Shown piece after piece: positions 56,252 through 64,000 of a stretch of DNA of 64,000 bases. Positions within the stretch are counted from its first letter, which is position 1; each line of letters opens with the position of its first letter. The notes below the pieces were generated by a model. That model was not told where the DNA came from. It searched no databases and worked only from the letters and a program-made list of their open reading frames with translations. Made by a program: the position numbers and the translations under genes. This DNA is from Pseudoalteromonas sp. MMG010 (GTDB lineage Bacteria; Pseudomonadota; Gammaproteobacteria; Enterobacterales; Alteromonadaceae): NCBI RefSeq assembly GCF_018100905.1, contig NZ_JAGJEG010000003.1:62001-126000 (forward strand). The letters run 5' to 3'.

Positions 56252-57607
56252 TCATACTTTTATGCTCATACCATCAGTTAACGAATAAAAGTAAGCGCGG
56301 GTTGCGGGTATTAAGCCAATAATAAAACCAGATCCCATAATAATCGCTATTAATGTGAGTTCATAGTATGACAGCGACGTAATGTTAATACTTATACCAG
56401 CATGAGTTTGTAAATAGGTTGCACTTGTTAGCATTAACACATAAAACCAAATGCAGCCGACTATACAGCCAAGTAAAGTTATAAAGAGCGATTCGATACT
56501 CATAAGCGTAAATATATGCCATGGCTTAGCACCCACTGAGCGTAATATAGCAAGCTCTCTGCGACGCTGATTTAAATTTGCCAACAAAGTGGTTAGCATG
56601 CCAAGTAGACTTATTAGTACGACAACGGCTGAAAATAATAACAGCACTTTTTCGACAATCGTGAGCATTTCCCATAGCTCTTTAAGTGTGACCGCAGGCA
56701 TGATGGCCAGTAATGCTTCGGGTTTATATTGATTTATATTTCGTCTCATTTGCAAAGTATAAAGTGGAGAGTTAAACCCCATCAAAAAAGCTGTTATTTG
56801 TTTAGGTTGACCAATTAATGCATTATTTTGCTCATCGTGCTCATCGTGCTCATCGTGCTCATCGTGCTCATCGTGCTCATCGTGCTCATCGTGCTCATCG
56901 TGCTCATCGTGCTCATCATGCTCATCATGCTCATCATGCTCATCGTGAGCACTCGATGCATGACGACTATGAGAGGCATGAATTAAATCAATAGCTCCTA
57001 GTGGAATATGCAATGTTTTATCAACTGGCGTTCCTGTGGGGGCTAATATACCGACAACAGTAAAAGGGTTATCTTTATGATGATGAAAACTGGTATTCCC
57101 CATGCCGTGTGAAATAACAATGCTGTCGCCCAGTTTATATCCTAATTTAGTAGCCACTTCGTTACCTAATACCACGTCGTTAATATGCTTGAAAGCCTGG
57201 CCTGCTACGAAACGAAGGTTTTGTTTTTTAGCATAACGGTAATAGGTGAAGTAATCTGGCGAAGTTCCTAATACAGCGTTGCCTTTGTGGCTATCGCCTA
57301 AGCTAATTGGGATTGTCCATTTAACACCGCGTTGATTTTTTATGTAGTTATAACTTTCCCAACTAATACCATTATTAGCATGGCCAATTCTAAATACCGA
57401 CGACAATAATAACTGTATATCACCAGTGCGCGCGCCCACAATTAAGTCGGTTCCCGATATGGTGTTACTAAAGCTGCTTTTTGCATCAAGCCTTATACGC
57501 TCAATGCTTAGTAGTAACATCACGCTAATCGCAATCGTTAATAAGGTTAAACACACACTGGCGCGGCGGTTTAATAAGCTTTTAAAAGCAAGTTTGGCTA
57601 AAATCAT
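56252..57607 (-). CDS. FtsX/MacB-type ABC permease with His-Asp-Glu repeat insert
   Basis: A 451-residue inner-membrane protein with an N-terminal span (about 15-32), a large periplasmic domain, and three C-terminal spans (from about 325, VLLLFSAVVVLISLLGMLTTLLA). The MacB core motif NLNQRRRELAILRSVGAKPWHI (about 345-366) is clear. Within the periplasmic domain, 13 consecutive HDE triplets (56831-56947) form a 39-residue His/Asp/Glu-rich loop that could bind Zn or another divalent metal. It couples with the ATPase gene (overlap of 4 bases) and with the DUF3299 gene. Resemblance to zinc-linked ABC modules of Vibrio is an inference, not proof of metal transport. Confidence 0.85.
   Translation of the reverse strand: MILAKLAFKSLLNRRASVCLTLLTIAISVMLLLSIERIRLDAKSSFSNTISGTDLIVGARTGDIQLLLSSVFRIGHANNGISWESYNYIKNQRGVKWTIPISLGDSHKGNAVLGTSPDYFTYYRYAKKQNLRFVAGQAFKHINDVVLGNEVATKLGYKLGDSIVISHGMGNTSFHHHKDNPFTVVGILAPTGTPVDKTLHIPLGAIDLIHASHSRHASSAHDEHDEHDEHDEHDEHDEHDEHDEHDEHDEHDEHDEHDEQNNALIGQPKQITAFLMGFNSPLYTLQMRRNINQYKPEALLAIMPAVTLKELWEMLTIVEKVLLLFSAVVVLISLLGMLTTLLANLNQRRRELAILRSVGAKPWHIFTLMSIESLFITLLGCIVGCIWFYVLMLTSATYLQTHAGISINITSLSYYELTLIAIIMGSGFIIGLIPATRAYFYSLTDGMSIKV
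56831..56947 (-). repeat. 13-unit 9-bp tandem repeat encoding His-Asp-Glu
   Basis: The 9-base unit CTCATCGTG (plus strand) is repeated 13 times; units 10-12 carry CTCATCATG, a synonymous His change. On the minus strand every unit reads HDE, so the reading frame is kept. Such repeats can change in number by slippage without breaking the frame, giving length variants of the metal-binding-like loop. Confidence 0.95.
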
Positions 57608-58290
57608 AATTTATCCTGCAAAGTAACCAAGTTAATACTGCGATTAAATAGCGGTTGCAGTGAATTATCGTGGCTGACAAAAACTAACGTACTGTTACTG
57701 TTTTTAGCTTGTTCAAATAATAAGTTTATGAAGTGTTGGCGATTATCAGTATCGAGTGCCGATGTTGGCTCGTCGGCAATAATAATGGCGGGGCTGCCAA
57801 TAAATGCACGTGCAGCGGCAACACGCTGCTGTTGGCCAATACTTAAATCAGCAGCATTACTGTAATGCAGATTGGTATCTAATCCAAGCGCATTAAGTAA
57901 ATGGGCTGCTTGTTGTTCTAAGCTACTGGCATGTTTTAGTGCATTGCGTTTGCGTGACGTTGAAAACTGACATCCAAGCACCACATTTTCAATAGGCGTT
58001 AAATAGGGTAATAAATTAAAGTTTTGAAAAATATAGCCTATATTGTCGGCTCTAAATGCATCACGCTTCGCTTTTGTTAGCATTTGTAGCGATTTACCTA
58101 AAATAGTTAACTCCCCGCTGGTGGGGCTATTTATGCCAGCTAATAAACTTAATAAAGTAGACTTACCACAGCCACTTGGGCCATGTAAAAAGACGTGTTC
58201 ACCTTTATTTATTGATAAATAAGGAATATTGAGAGTATTCGAGAGGGCTTTTTTATGCCATTTAAACGAAATGTTAGATAAAGTGATCAT
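57604..58290 (-). CDS. ABC transporter ATP-binding protein (LolD/MacB type)
   Basis: A 228-residue ATPase with Walker A GPSGCGKSTLL (about 35-45), signature LSIGQQQRVAAARAF (about 148-162) and Walker B AIIIADEPTSALD (about 168-180). It pairs with the MacB-type permease, with a four-base overlap. It starts the minus-strand operon ATPase-permease-DUF3299. No Zur box was evident in the upstream divergent gap. Confidence 0.92.
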   Translation of the reverse strand: MITLSNISFKWHKKALSNTLNIPYLSINKGEHVFLHGPSGCGKSTLLSLLAGINSPTSGELTILGKSLQMLTKAKRDAFRADNIGYIFQNFNLLPYLTPIENVVLGCQFSTSRKRNALKHASSLEQQAAHLLNALGLDTNLHYSNAADLSIGQQQRVAAARAFIGSPAIIIADEPTSALDTDNRQHFINLLFEQAKNSNSTLVFVSHDNSLQPLFNRSINLVTLQDKL

Positions 58291-58370
58291 AACAACTAAT
58301 AATATTTAAAATACAGTGTTACCACTATAATGCCATGCAACTTATGAGTGTGAAAGGCTTGTAATAAGTA

Positions 58371-58378
58371 AAACGTTT
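58371..58378. promoter_or_regulatory. Weak PurR-like core before purC
   Basis: AAACGTTT, the core of the PurR operator, lies 104 bases ahead of the purC ATG within GTAAAACGTTTATAC; outer positions do not match well. An 8-bp core is weak evidence. Confidence 0.25.
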
Positions 58379-58481
58379 ATACTTTATTATTTGAGCTTTT
58401 TAGTATGCTAGATTATTATACAGCGCTTATAACCCCATACCATACTTTGCTCTTTGAGCATCCCTAACCCCCGGAGATAGC

Positions 58482-59585
58482 ATGACCAGCTATAAAGTTT
58501 TAGATGTTAATGACGATTTACCAATTCGCACCAAAGGCAAAGTGCACAGCGGAAAAGTGCGTTCTGTTTACTGGCTTACCGATGAAGACAGTGCCCGATT
58601 GATTGCTGATAAAGGTTATAAAGTCCCTCAAGGTACTGAGTTGGCAATTATGGTTATTTCCGACAGAATTTCGGCTTTTGATTGCATTTGGCAAGGCGAG
58701 AATGGCTTAAATGGTGTGCCAGGTAAAGGCATCGCATTAAATTCAGTCGCGGCTCATTGGTTTTCGTTATTTGATAATGCAGGCCTTGCAGGTAATCATA
58801 TTGTCGATATTCCTCATCCTTATGTGTGGATTGTACGCAAAGCAAGTACTGTAAAAGTTGAAGCGATTGCTCGTCAATATATTACCGGTAGTATGTGGCG
58901 AGATTACGCAAAAGGTGTACGCAACTTTTGTGGCATTGATTTACCCGAAGGGCTTAACGCTAATCAAAAGCTCGACAACGTATTAATTACTCCATCAACT
59001 AAAGGTATTATTGAAGGGGTTGCTGAGATCCCCCCTGTTGATGATGTAAATATCACTCGCGACAATATCACGAACAATCTAGCGGTATTTAACTTTAACT
59101 CGGTTGATGATGTGAGCAAATACGAGCAACTATTAGTTGAAGGCTTTAATGTTATAAGCGCAGAGCTTAGCAAGCTTGATCAAATATTTGTCGATACTAA
59201 ATTTGAATTTGGTTATGTAGAAGACATAGATGGCAGTCAAAACCTCATATACATCGACGAAGTAGGCACGCCAGATTCGTCTCGCATATGGGATGGCGCA
59301 GCTTATCGTGATGGTAAAATTGTTGAAAATTCAAAAGAAGGGTTTAGACAACTACTTATCAGCAATGTCCCCGACAGCGACGTATTATTAAATAAAGATC
59401 GTATGGGCGAACGTGAGCAATTAGCTAAAGATTACATTTTGCCTGAGTCAGTCATGCTCGAAGTGTCTAATACGTATGTAGGGATAGCGAGTAAAATTAT
59501 TGGTAATGAAATTACTATTCCAGCCGATCCGCGCCAAGAAGTCATTGATATTTTAGATACAGACTACGGGTTAATTGTAAAATAA
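58482..59585 (+). CDS. purC: SAICAR synthetase (phosphoribosylaminoimidazole-succinocarboxamide synthase)
   Basis: Purine biosynthesis enzyme joining aspartate to CAIR with ATP. The 367-residue form is the long type found in Vibrio and relatives (E. coli has 237). SAICAR signature blocks [19 protein letters not shown] (near 127-145) and [16 protein letters not shown] (near 249-264) are present. CGGAGA lies ahead of the ATG. It is divergent from the ABC operon. Confidence 0.95.
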   Translation: MTSYKVLDVNDDLPIRTKGKVHSGKVRSVYWLTDEDSARLIADKGYKVPQGTELAIMVISDRISAFDCIWQGENGLNGVPGKGIALNSVAAHWFSLFDNAGLAGNHIVDIPHPYVWIVRKASTVKVEAIARQYITGSMWRDYAKGVRNFCGIDLPEGLNANQKLDNVLITPSTKGIIEGVAEIPPVDDVNITRDNITNNLAVFNFNSVDDVSKYEQLLVEGFNVISAELSKLDQIFVDTKFEFGYVEDIDGSQNLIYIDEVGTPDSSRIWDGAAYRDGKIVENSKEGFRQLLISNVPDSDVLLNKDRMGEREQLAKDYILPESVMLEVSNTYVGIASKIIGNEITIPADPRQEVIDILDTDYGLIVK

Positions 59586-59970
59586 TAATACTAAAGTCGT
59601 TGAATACCTCGTAATTATTTAGTTATTTTTAATTATGGGGTATTTATACTTGCAATTACACCGCAACTTTAATTAACTTAACAGAAGATTAATTTAAGGT
59701 GTTTTTTGATAAACTGATTTTTACTGTGGTTCATAATTAAATAGTATTAAGTGCTTTCTAAACATGTCAATATACTTGATATCACGTAAGATATTTTTCA
59801 TCTAACAAATCATTCTTTTTAATCATTAATTAAATTTATCGCATGTGTTGAAAGACAATATTTAAACAAATAAAAATTAAAAAAATAAATATTAGCGCTA
59901 AAATTGAAGAAGGTTTACGTTTATATACTCCACTGCGCATTATTTTGAATAACCAGTTTAAGGCTAATTA
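59586..59970. other. Intergenic region between purC and the GGDEF-EAL gene
   Basis: 385 AT-rich bases. A terminator-like hairpin for purC lies at 59603-59644; the rest should hold the promoter of the downstream gene but shows no clear -35/-10 pair. No small ORF or RNA gene is evident. Confidence 0.6.
59603..59644 (+). terminator. Hairpin after purC, weak terminator
   Basis: A 15-bp stem with two G-T pairs (59603-59617 with 59630-59644) and a 12-base loop sits 17 bases after the stop. It lacks a true T tract, so it may act as an RNA end stabiliser. Confidence 0.5.
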
Positions 59971-62280
59971 ATGACGAACAGTTTAAAAAACCGAATAATG
60001 TTATTATGTGTTGGTTTAATTTTATTAACCACATTAGCAAGTCTATTTAGTTTTTGGTTTTCGGCTAGTAAATTTCAAGAAGAAAAAGTTAACCAAGATA
60101 TACAAGTTGCCGAAGGTGTTTATAAACAATACTTAAAATCAAAAGAAAGCTTACTACTTACCGCCGCTAAAGTTTTAACCTCTGACTTTGGCTTTAAGCA
60201 AGCGGTTGCTACCCGAGATGCCGGCACTATTAGCAGTGTATTGTTTAATCATAGCCAGCGTATTGATGCAGATTTAATGCTCTTACTTGATTTAAAAGGG
60301 CAACTCATTTCTGCTAACAATAGTGCTGATAGATTTGAGCATAACCTTGAAGCATTAATGCATGAGCTATTATCAAAACCAGAGCAATCAAATTTTGTAG
60401 TATTAAATAAACAACTCTATCAAGTTATTTTATTACCTGTAAATGCACCTAGAACCGTAGCTTATAGTCTAGTTGGATTTAAAATAAGCACTGATGTTGC
60501 CAAAGAGCTAAAAAGCCTTACGAGTATGGATGTAAGCTTTATAGCTAGTGCAGATCAATTAGCTAAAAGCTCTCTAGAGTCAAATAAGCAGGATATACTT
60601 CCTACCGAATACTTTAAACAGGCGAGTACTTCACGGTTATTTGGCGAACTGCCAGTGTATCGAAATCGCAATATAGATTTACCATCACTGAGCAAACATC
60701 CAGTAAATATTTTATTAAGTGCAGATTTAACACAAAGCTATACAGATTTAGAAAAATTGTTTTTAACCGTTATTGTTGTGGCTATTTTAACTATTTTTGT
60801 AGGTGTAGTAACCAGTAGCTTATTAGCAAATAATTTAACAACCCCATTATCACATTTAGCAGCAATGGCTAGGCAGTTTGCATTAGGTAACTACAATGTT
60901 GAGTTTAGTACTAAAAAGCAAAGTATAGAGATTTCAACCTTGGTTGATGCGTTTAATAACATGGGTAATGATATTAATGAGCGTGAAAAACAAATAAGTT
61001 TTCAAGCTCGCCATGACTCGTTAACAGGGTTATATACACGCTCAGCAATGCTTGAAGTGCTTGCTAAGCAACTGGATGAAAAACAGGCTTATACTTTGGT
61101 CGCAATTGATATTAAAGGCCTTAGGCATATCAATGATAAGCTTGGTCCTCAGGTAGGCGATCAATGTATTAAAACAGTCGCACTTCGCATTTCTGAATTT
61201 AGCGAAAGGTTTGGCGGGTTTAATGCGCGTATTGGTGGGGATGAACTATTAGCTGTTTTTCCAACGCAAGCCCAGCAAAATATTAACGAATTAATGGCCA
61301 GTTTACAGGCGTGTTATATTGTTAAAAAACTGAGTATTGCATTGAACTTTAGTGTTGGGGTATTGCAATACCCCGCGCAAGGACTCAACCCTGATGACTT
61401 AATTCGACGAGTCCTTATTGCGGTTGATAGTGCGGCTCATACCGTTGATGGAATACATTATTATGAAAATGGTGAAGATGAGGAATACTTAGAGCGTTTA
61501 GAAATGCTCGATGCACTCAAGCAAACCTTAAACAACAACGATGGTCAATTATTTATGACCTATCAACCAAAGCTGCATTTTAAAACTAAAAAAATCGATA
61601 AAGTAGAGTCATTAATACGTTGGCAGCGTGAGGATGGCAGCTGGGTATCACCTGAGGTATTTATTGATTTAGCCGAGCAGTCGGGGTTAATTGTTGAATT
61701 AACACAGTGGGTTATAAAAACAGTCGTTACTCAAGTAGCCCAATGGCAAAGTAAAGGTATTAATATGCAAGCCGCTATTAATGTCTCTGCGCAAGATATT
61801 GCGCAACCCAATTTTCATAGCAACTTACTAACTATTTTAAATCAAAATAAAGTAGACCCTAAGTTGATCACTATTGAGCTAACTGAGCGCGATATGATCG
61901 AAAATGAAGCTAAGGGGATATTAGCGCTTGAAGAGTTAAATAAAATTGGCGTAAAAGTATCATTAGATGATTACGGTGTAGGGCAAACATCACTCAGTCG
62001 TTTAAAAACACTTCCTATTGATGAGCTAAAACTCGATAAATGCTTTATTTTAAAATTAGATGAATCGGAAAAAGATCAATTTATAGTTCAGTCTTCTATT
62101 ACATTAGGGCATCAGCTGGGCTTTACCGTCGTAGCCGAAGGCGTTGAAAATCTTAATTCACTCAAGTTATTAAACGCGATGAAATGTGATCATGCCCAAG
62201 GCTACTTTCTGAGCCGTCCATTAAAAGCCGATTTATTAGAGTTATGGTTAGTCGACTATTATACTAATCAAAAAGAATAA
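59971..62280 (+). CDS. Membrane GGDEF-EAL bifunctional cyclic-di-GMP protein
   Basis: A 769-residue inner-membrane protein: span 1 (about 8-30), a periplasmic dCACHE-like sensor (about 35-255), span 2 (about 260-283), HAMP (about 285-335), GGDEF domain (about 345-500) with site ARIGGDELL and an EAL domain (about 510-765). EAL carries ESL for the first motif, but ELTERD, DDYGVGQTS, KLDKCF and AEGVEN are intact, so phosphodiesterase activity is plausible; GGDEL is an accepted GGDEF variant. It is adjacent to a surface polymer cluster and could control it, but only position suggests this. Confidence 0.9.
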   Translation: MTNSLKNRIMLLCVGLILLTTLASLFSFWFSASKFQEEKVNQDIQVAEGVYKQYLKSKESLLLTAAKVLTSDFGFKQAVATRDAGTISSVLFNHSQRIDADLMLLLDLKGQLISANNSADRFEHNLEALMHELLSKPEQSNFVVLNKQLYQVILLPVNAPRTVAYSLVGFKISTDVAKELKSLTSMDVSFIASADQLAKSSLESNKQDILPTEYFKQASTSRLFGELPVYRNRNIDLPSLSKHPVNILLSADLTQSYTDLEKLFLTVIVVAILTIFVGVVTSSLLANNLTTPLSHLAAMARQFALGNYNVEFSTKKQSIEISTLVDAFNNMGNDINEREKQISFQARHDSLTGLYTRSAMLEVLAKQLDEKQAYTLVAIDIKGLRHINDKLGPQVGDQCIKTVALRISEFSERFGGFNARIGGDELLAVFPTQAQQNINELMASLQACYIVKKLSIALNFSVGVLQYPAQGLNPDDLIRRVLIAVDSAAHTVDGIHYYENGEDEEYLERLEMLDALKQTLNNNDGQLFMTYQPKLHFKTKKIDKVESLIRWQREDGSWVSPEVFIDLAEQSGLIVELTQWVIKTVVTQVAQWQSKGINMQAAINVSAQDIAQPNFHSNLLTILNQNKVDPKLITIELTERDMIENEAKGILALEELNKIGVKVSLDDYGVGQTSLSRLKTLPIDELKLDKCFILKLDESEKDQFIVQSSITLGHQLGFTVVAEGVENLNSLKLLNAMKCDHAQGYFLSRPLKADLLELWLVDYYTNQKE

Positions 62281-62626
62281 ATAATTCATACGATTGCTTT
62301 TTAGAAACAATGAACCGAATCAATTTAGCAAAAAAATAGTAAATATAGCCATAGAGCATACGCAATATTGCATTTATTAAAAGGCACATTTAGTATGGCT
62401 TTTAATAAATGTAATATGCTCTTGAGCGACTGATTGACTCCTTATGAAACAATATTTTTATTTACAAATTAATAAACGTTTATAAAAATTTTTAATAAAA
62501 TAAGTGCAATGTTTAATATAACTGCGCGATTTCATAGCCTACTTATATGATATAATTATCTAGGTTTACTCGTCTTCAAATAACATTTTTTTGTTATGTA
62601 TTGATATAAAAATATAGTGATTTAAT
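62281..62626. other. Intergenic region before the CDP-glycerol gene cluster
   Basis: 346 AT-rich bases with no real ORF. The one structure is the extended inverted repeat at 62347-62421. I looked for an RfaH ops element (GGCGGTAG) and did not find one. Confidence 0.6.
62347..62421. repeat. Extended imperfect inverted repeat (about 25-bp arms)
   Basis: The right arm 62397-62421 pairs with left-arm blocks 62354-62360 (GAGCATA) and 62368-62385 (TTGCATTTATTAAAAGGC), with a 7-base insert at 62361-62367. A second nested pair, AGCCATA / TATGGCT (62347-62353 with 62394-62400), competes with it. It could be a MITE-like remnant, a protein-binding region or a folded RNA. Confidence 0.65.
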
Positions 62627-63694
62627 ATGAAAGTAATTTTCGATACCCAAAGCCTTTATTATTTACCTCAATACATCCCTGTTTTTAAAGAGCTATCTAA
62701 AGAGGGTATTAAAAGTAAATTTGTTTTTTATAAAAACCCTCACTCACCATTAATTCAAAACGTTATTAATCACTATAATCTAGACCATATCTGGGTCGAT
62801 AAAGAGTCTGAGGCCATTAGCTTTTATGAGAAAGAAAAGGCTGATTGGGTTTTCTTTGCAAATTCATTTCCTTACTTAGAACGCTTACACAAAGTATCTA
62901 AAAGTGCTCAGTTAGGTCACGGTATTGGGCCAAAAGCGAGTTATTATACCAAATCAAGCAAGTCGATGACCGTTCGCTTTGTTGAAGGGGAATATCGTTG
63001 CAGTCGTTTAAAAACGATGTACCCAGAAGATGTATTTATTGATGTTGGCTTTTGTAAACTAGATCCCATATTTAATAATGAGCAGATAGATGGGGCTTTA
63101 AATTTAACTCATTTCAGTAAAGAAAAGAAAACAATATTATATGCGCCAACCTTTTACCCAAGCAGTTTAGAGCTATTTCCTAAAAACTGGCCAGAGCACT
63201 TTGCTAATTATAATATATTAATTAAACCCCATTATTTTTCAATTAGTAAAGAAAAATATCAAAAGCATGTCGAGTTGTTAAAGGCTTGGGCTGAATACCC
63301 CAATGTGTATTTAGCTAGCGTAGAAGATTACTCTTTAGTTCCTTTTTTAGCTGAGGCTGACTTACTAATCAGTGACGCATCGTCTGCGTTATTTGAATTT
63401 GCCTTATTAAATAAGCCTGTTATTTGGTGTGACTTCCTTAAATTAAGATGGAGCTACCGAGGTATATTTTCTTATCGCTTTAAAAAAAGAATGGATAAAG
63501 ATTATGGTGAATATGCTGATTTAGCCGTACATGCAAAAAAATATAAAAATTTAAAAAATTTGGTAGAGCAGCAATTAGCCGAACCAAATCACTTGGCAGA
63601 TAAAAGATTATCATTATCGAAGAAACTTGCTGGAACATTAGATGGAAAAGCAAGTCAAAGAATTGTCGAATATCTGAAAAATAATTCTATTTAA
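62627..63694 (+). CDS. CDP-glycerol:glycerophosphate glycerophosphotransferase-like protein
   Basis: A 355-residue cytoplasmic or membrane-associated transferase of the TagB/TagF-type family that adds glycerol-phosphate to a polymer. Visible motifs are ILYAPTFYPSS (about 165), LIKPHYFS (near 200) and DLLISDASSALFEFALLNKP (near 243-262, the nucleotide-sugar-like site). It lies before a cytidylyltransferase-like gene that would make CDP-glycerol, so both belong to one surface polymer cluster (capsule or O-antigen type). Confidence 0.88.
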   Translation: MKVIFDTQSLYYLPQYIPVFKELSKEGIKSKFVFYKNPHSPLIQNVINHYNLDHIWVDKESEAISFYEKEKADWVFFANSFPYLERLHKVSKSAQLGHGIGPKASYYTKSSKSMTVRFVEGEYRCSRLKTMYPEDVFIDVGFCKLDPIFNNEQIDGALNLTHFSKEKKTILYAPTFYPSSLELFPKNWPEHFANYNILIKPHYFSISKEKYQKHVELLKAWAEYPNVYLASVEDYSLVPFLAEADLLISDASSALFEFALLNKPVIWCDFLKLRWSYRGIFSYRFKKRMDKDYGEYADLAVHAKKYKNLKNLVEQQLAEPNHLADKRLSLSKKLAGTLDGKASQRIVEYLKNNSI

Positions 63695-63763
63695 CACGTA
63701 AAAATACAAGGATGAAGTAAATGTTAAAAGACTTTAAGTTCTAAATAACTATTAGGTTAAAAA

Positions 63764-64000
63764 ATGAAAAAAATTGGTTACACCACAGGCGTTTTTGATC
63801 TGTTTCATATAGGTCATTTAAATATTTTAAAAAGAGCTAAGTTAGAATGCGATTACTTAATTGTAGGTGTAACCACCGATGAGCTTTGTAAGTCAGCTAA
63901 AAATAAAGTACCTGTGATCCCTTTTCAAGAGCGACTTGAACTTGTGGAAGCAATAAAGTTTGTTGATGAAGTGGTACCTCAGGTTAATTACGATAAAGAA
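63764..64000 (+). CDS. Glycerol-3-phosphate cytidylyltransferase-like protein (cut by window edge)
   Basis: The N-terminal 79 codons of a nucleotidyltransferase with GYTTGVFDLFHIGHLNILKR (residues 4-23), the HxGH motif of the TagD/cytidylyltransferase family, read to the window end. It should make CDP-glycerol for the preceding transferase. The gap of 69 bases to the previous stop supports an operon. The C-terminus (about 50 residues) is missing. Confidence 0.88.
   Translation, partial: MKKIGYTTGVFDLFHIGHLNILKRAKLECDYLIVGVTTDELCKSAKNKVPVIPFQERLELVEAIKFVDEVVPQVNYDKE

Noticed and set aside
56831..56947. CRISPR-like periodic repeats
   Set aside because: The 9-bp units are continuous without spacers and code for HDE in frame; this is a coding microsatellite, not CRISPR.
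58291..58481. Zur box ahead of the ABC operon
   Set aside because: I checked the divergent gap for GTTATA-type palindromes and found none convincing, so zinc control is not claimed.
59586..59970. Possible small RNA between purC and the GGDEF-EAL gene
   Set aside because: Only a purC-proximal hairpin is present; no promoter-terminator pair bounds a separate transcript.
63721..63744. Tiny ORF (ATG to TAA, 7 codons) between the last two genes, behind an AAGGATG-like site
   Set aside because: It is too short to support as a gene, and I see no leader-peptide logic such as a regulated hairpin.

Overview
The window is chromosomal DNA of a low-GC marine gammaproteobacterium of the Alteromonadales, most likely Pseudoalteromonas or a close relative. 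This rests on the gene order uvrA / MFS / ssb / csrD-mshH / msh cluster / mreBCD-maf-rng-yhdP-nit-tldD, on the AT-rich codon use, and on protein features recognised by eye; no database search was run. The left end cuts uvrA (its N-terminal 586 codons remain) and the right end cuts a glycerol-3-phosphate cytidylyltransferase-like gene. No rRNA, tRNA, intact insertion sequence or CRISPR array was seen. Layout: (1) 1-4.1 kb: divergent uvrA and YajR-type transporter, then ssb. (2) 4.05-7.33 kb: a small accessory insertion bounded by a 27-bp direct repeat (one mismatch) that includes the last codons of ssb; it carries a helicase remnant, a lipoprotein with MORN-like and trypsin-like protease parts, and a RES-like protein. 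(3) 7.6-29.0 kb: the MSHA type IV pilus locus, with CsrD/MshH at the front, a cytoplasmic ACC-deaminase-like gene read in the opposite direction beside it, the assembly genes mshI to mshG, the pilins mshB, A, C, D, O, P, the large surface protein MshQ, and a PEGA/formylglycine-generating-enzyme-like protein. (4) 29.2-39.7 kb: a tightly packed cell-shape and envelope operon mreBCD-maf-rng-yhdP-nitrilase-tldD. (5) 39.8-47.6 kb: gor, prlC, an orphan response regulator, rsmJ, a membrane GGDEF protein and trmJ. (6) 47.6-53.2 kb: the iscRSUA-hscBA-fdx iron-sulfur operon, preceded by three IscR-like sites, two of them on near-identical duplicated promoters. (7) 53.3-59.6 kb: mutM with an unknown membrane-anchored partner, a manganese-type pyrophosphatase, an ABC exporter-like operon whose permease carries 13 His-Asp-Glu repeats, and purC. 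(8) 60-64 kb: a GGDEF-EAL membrane protein and the start of a CDP-glycerol-dependent surface polymer cluster. Functional links: cyclic-di-GMP runs through the window (a tandem MshEN motif in the pilus ATPase, a degenerate GGDEF-EAL CsrD, one diguanylate cyclase and one GGDEF-EAL protein), so surface attachment through the MSHA pilus is probably tuned by this messenger. The least ordinary parts are the ssb-linked island with its uncharacterised lipoprotein-protease/RES-like gene pair, the duplicated isc promoters, the metal-binding-like repeat in the ABC permease, and an extended inverted repeat before the CDP-glycerol genes.
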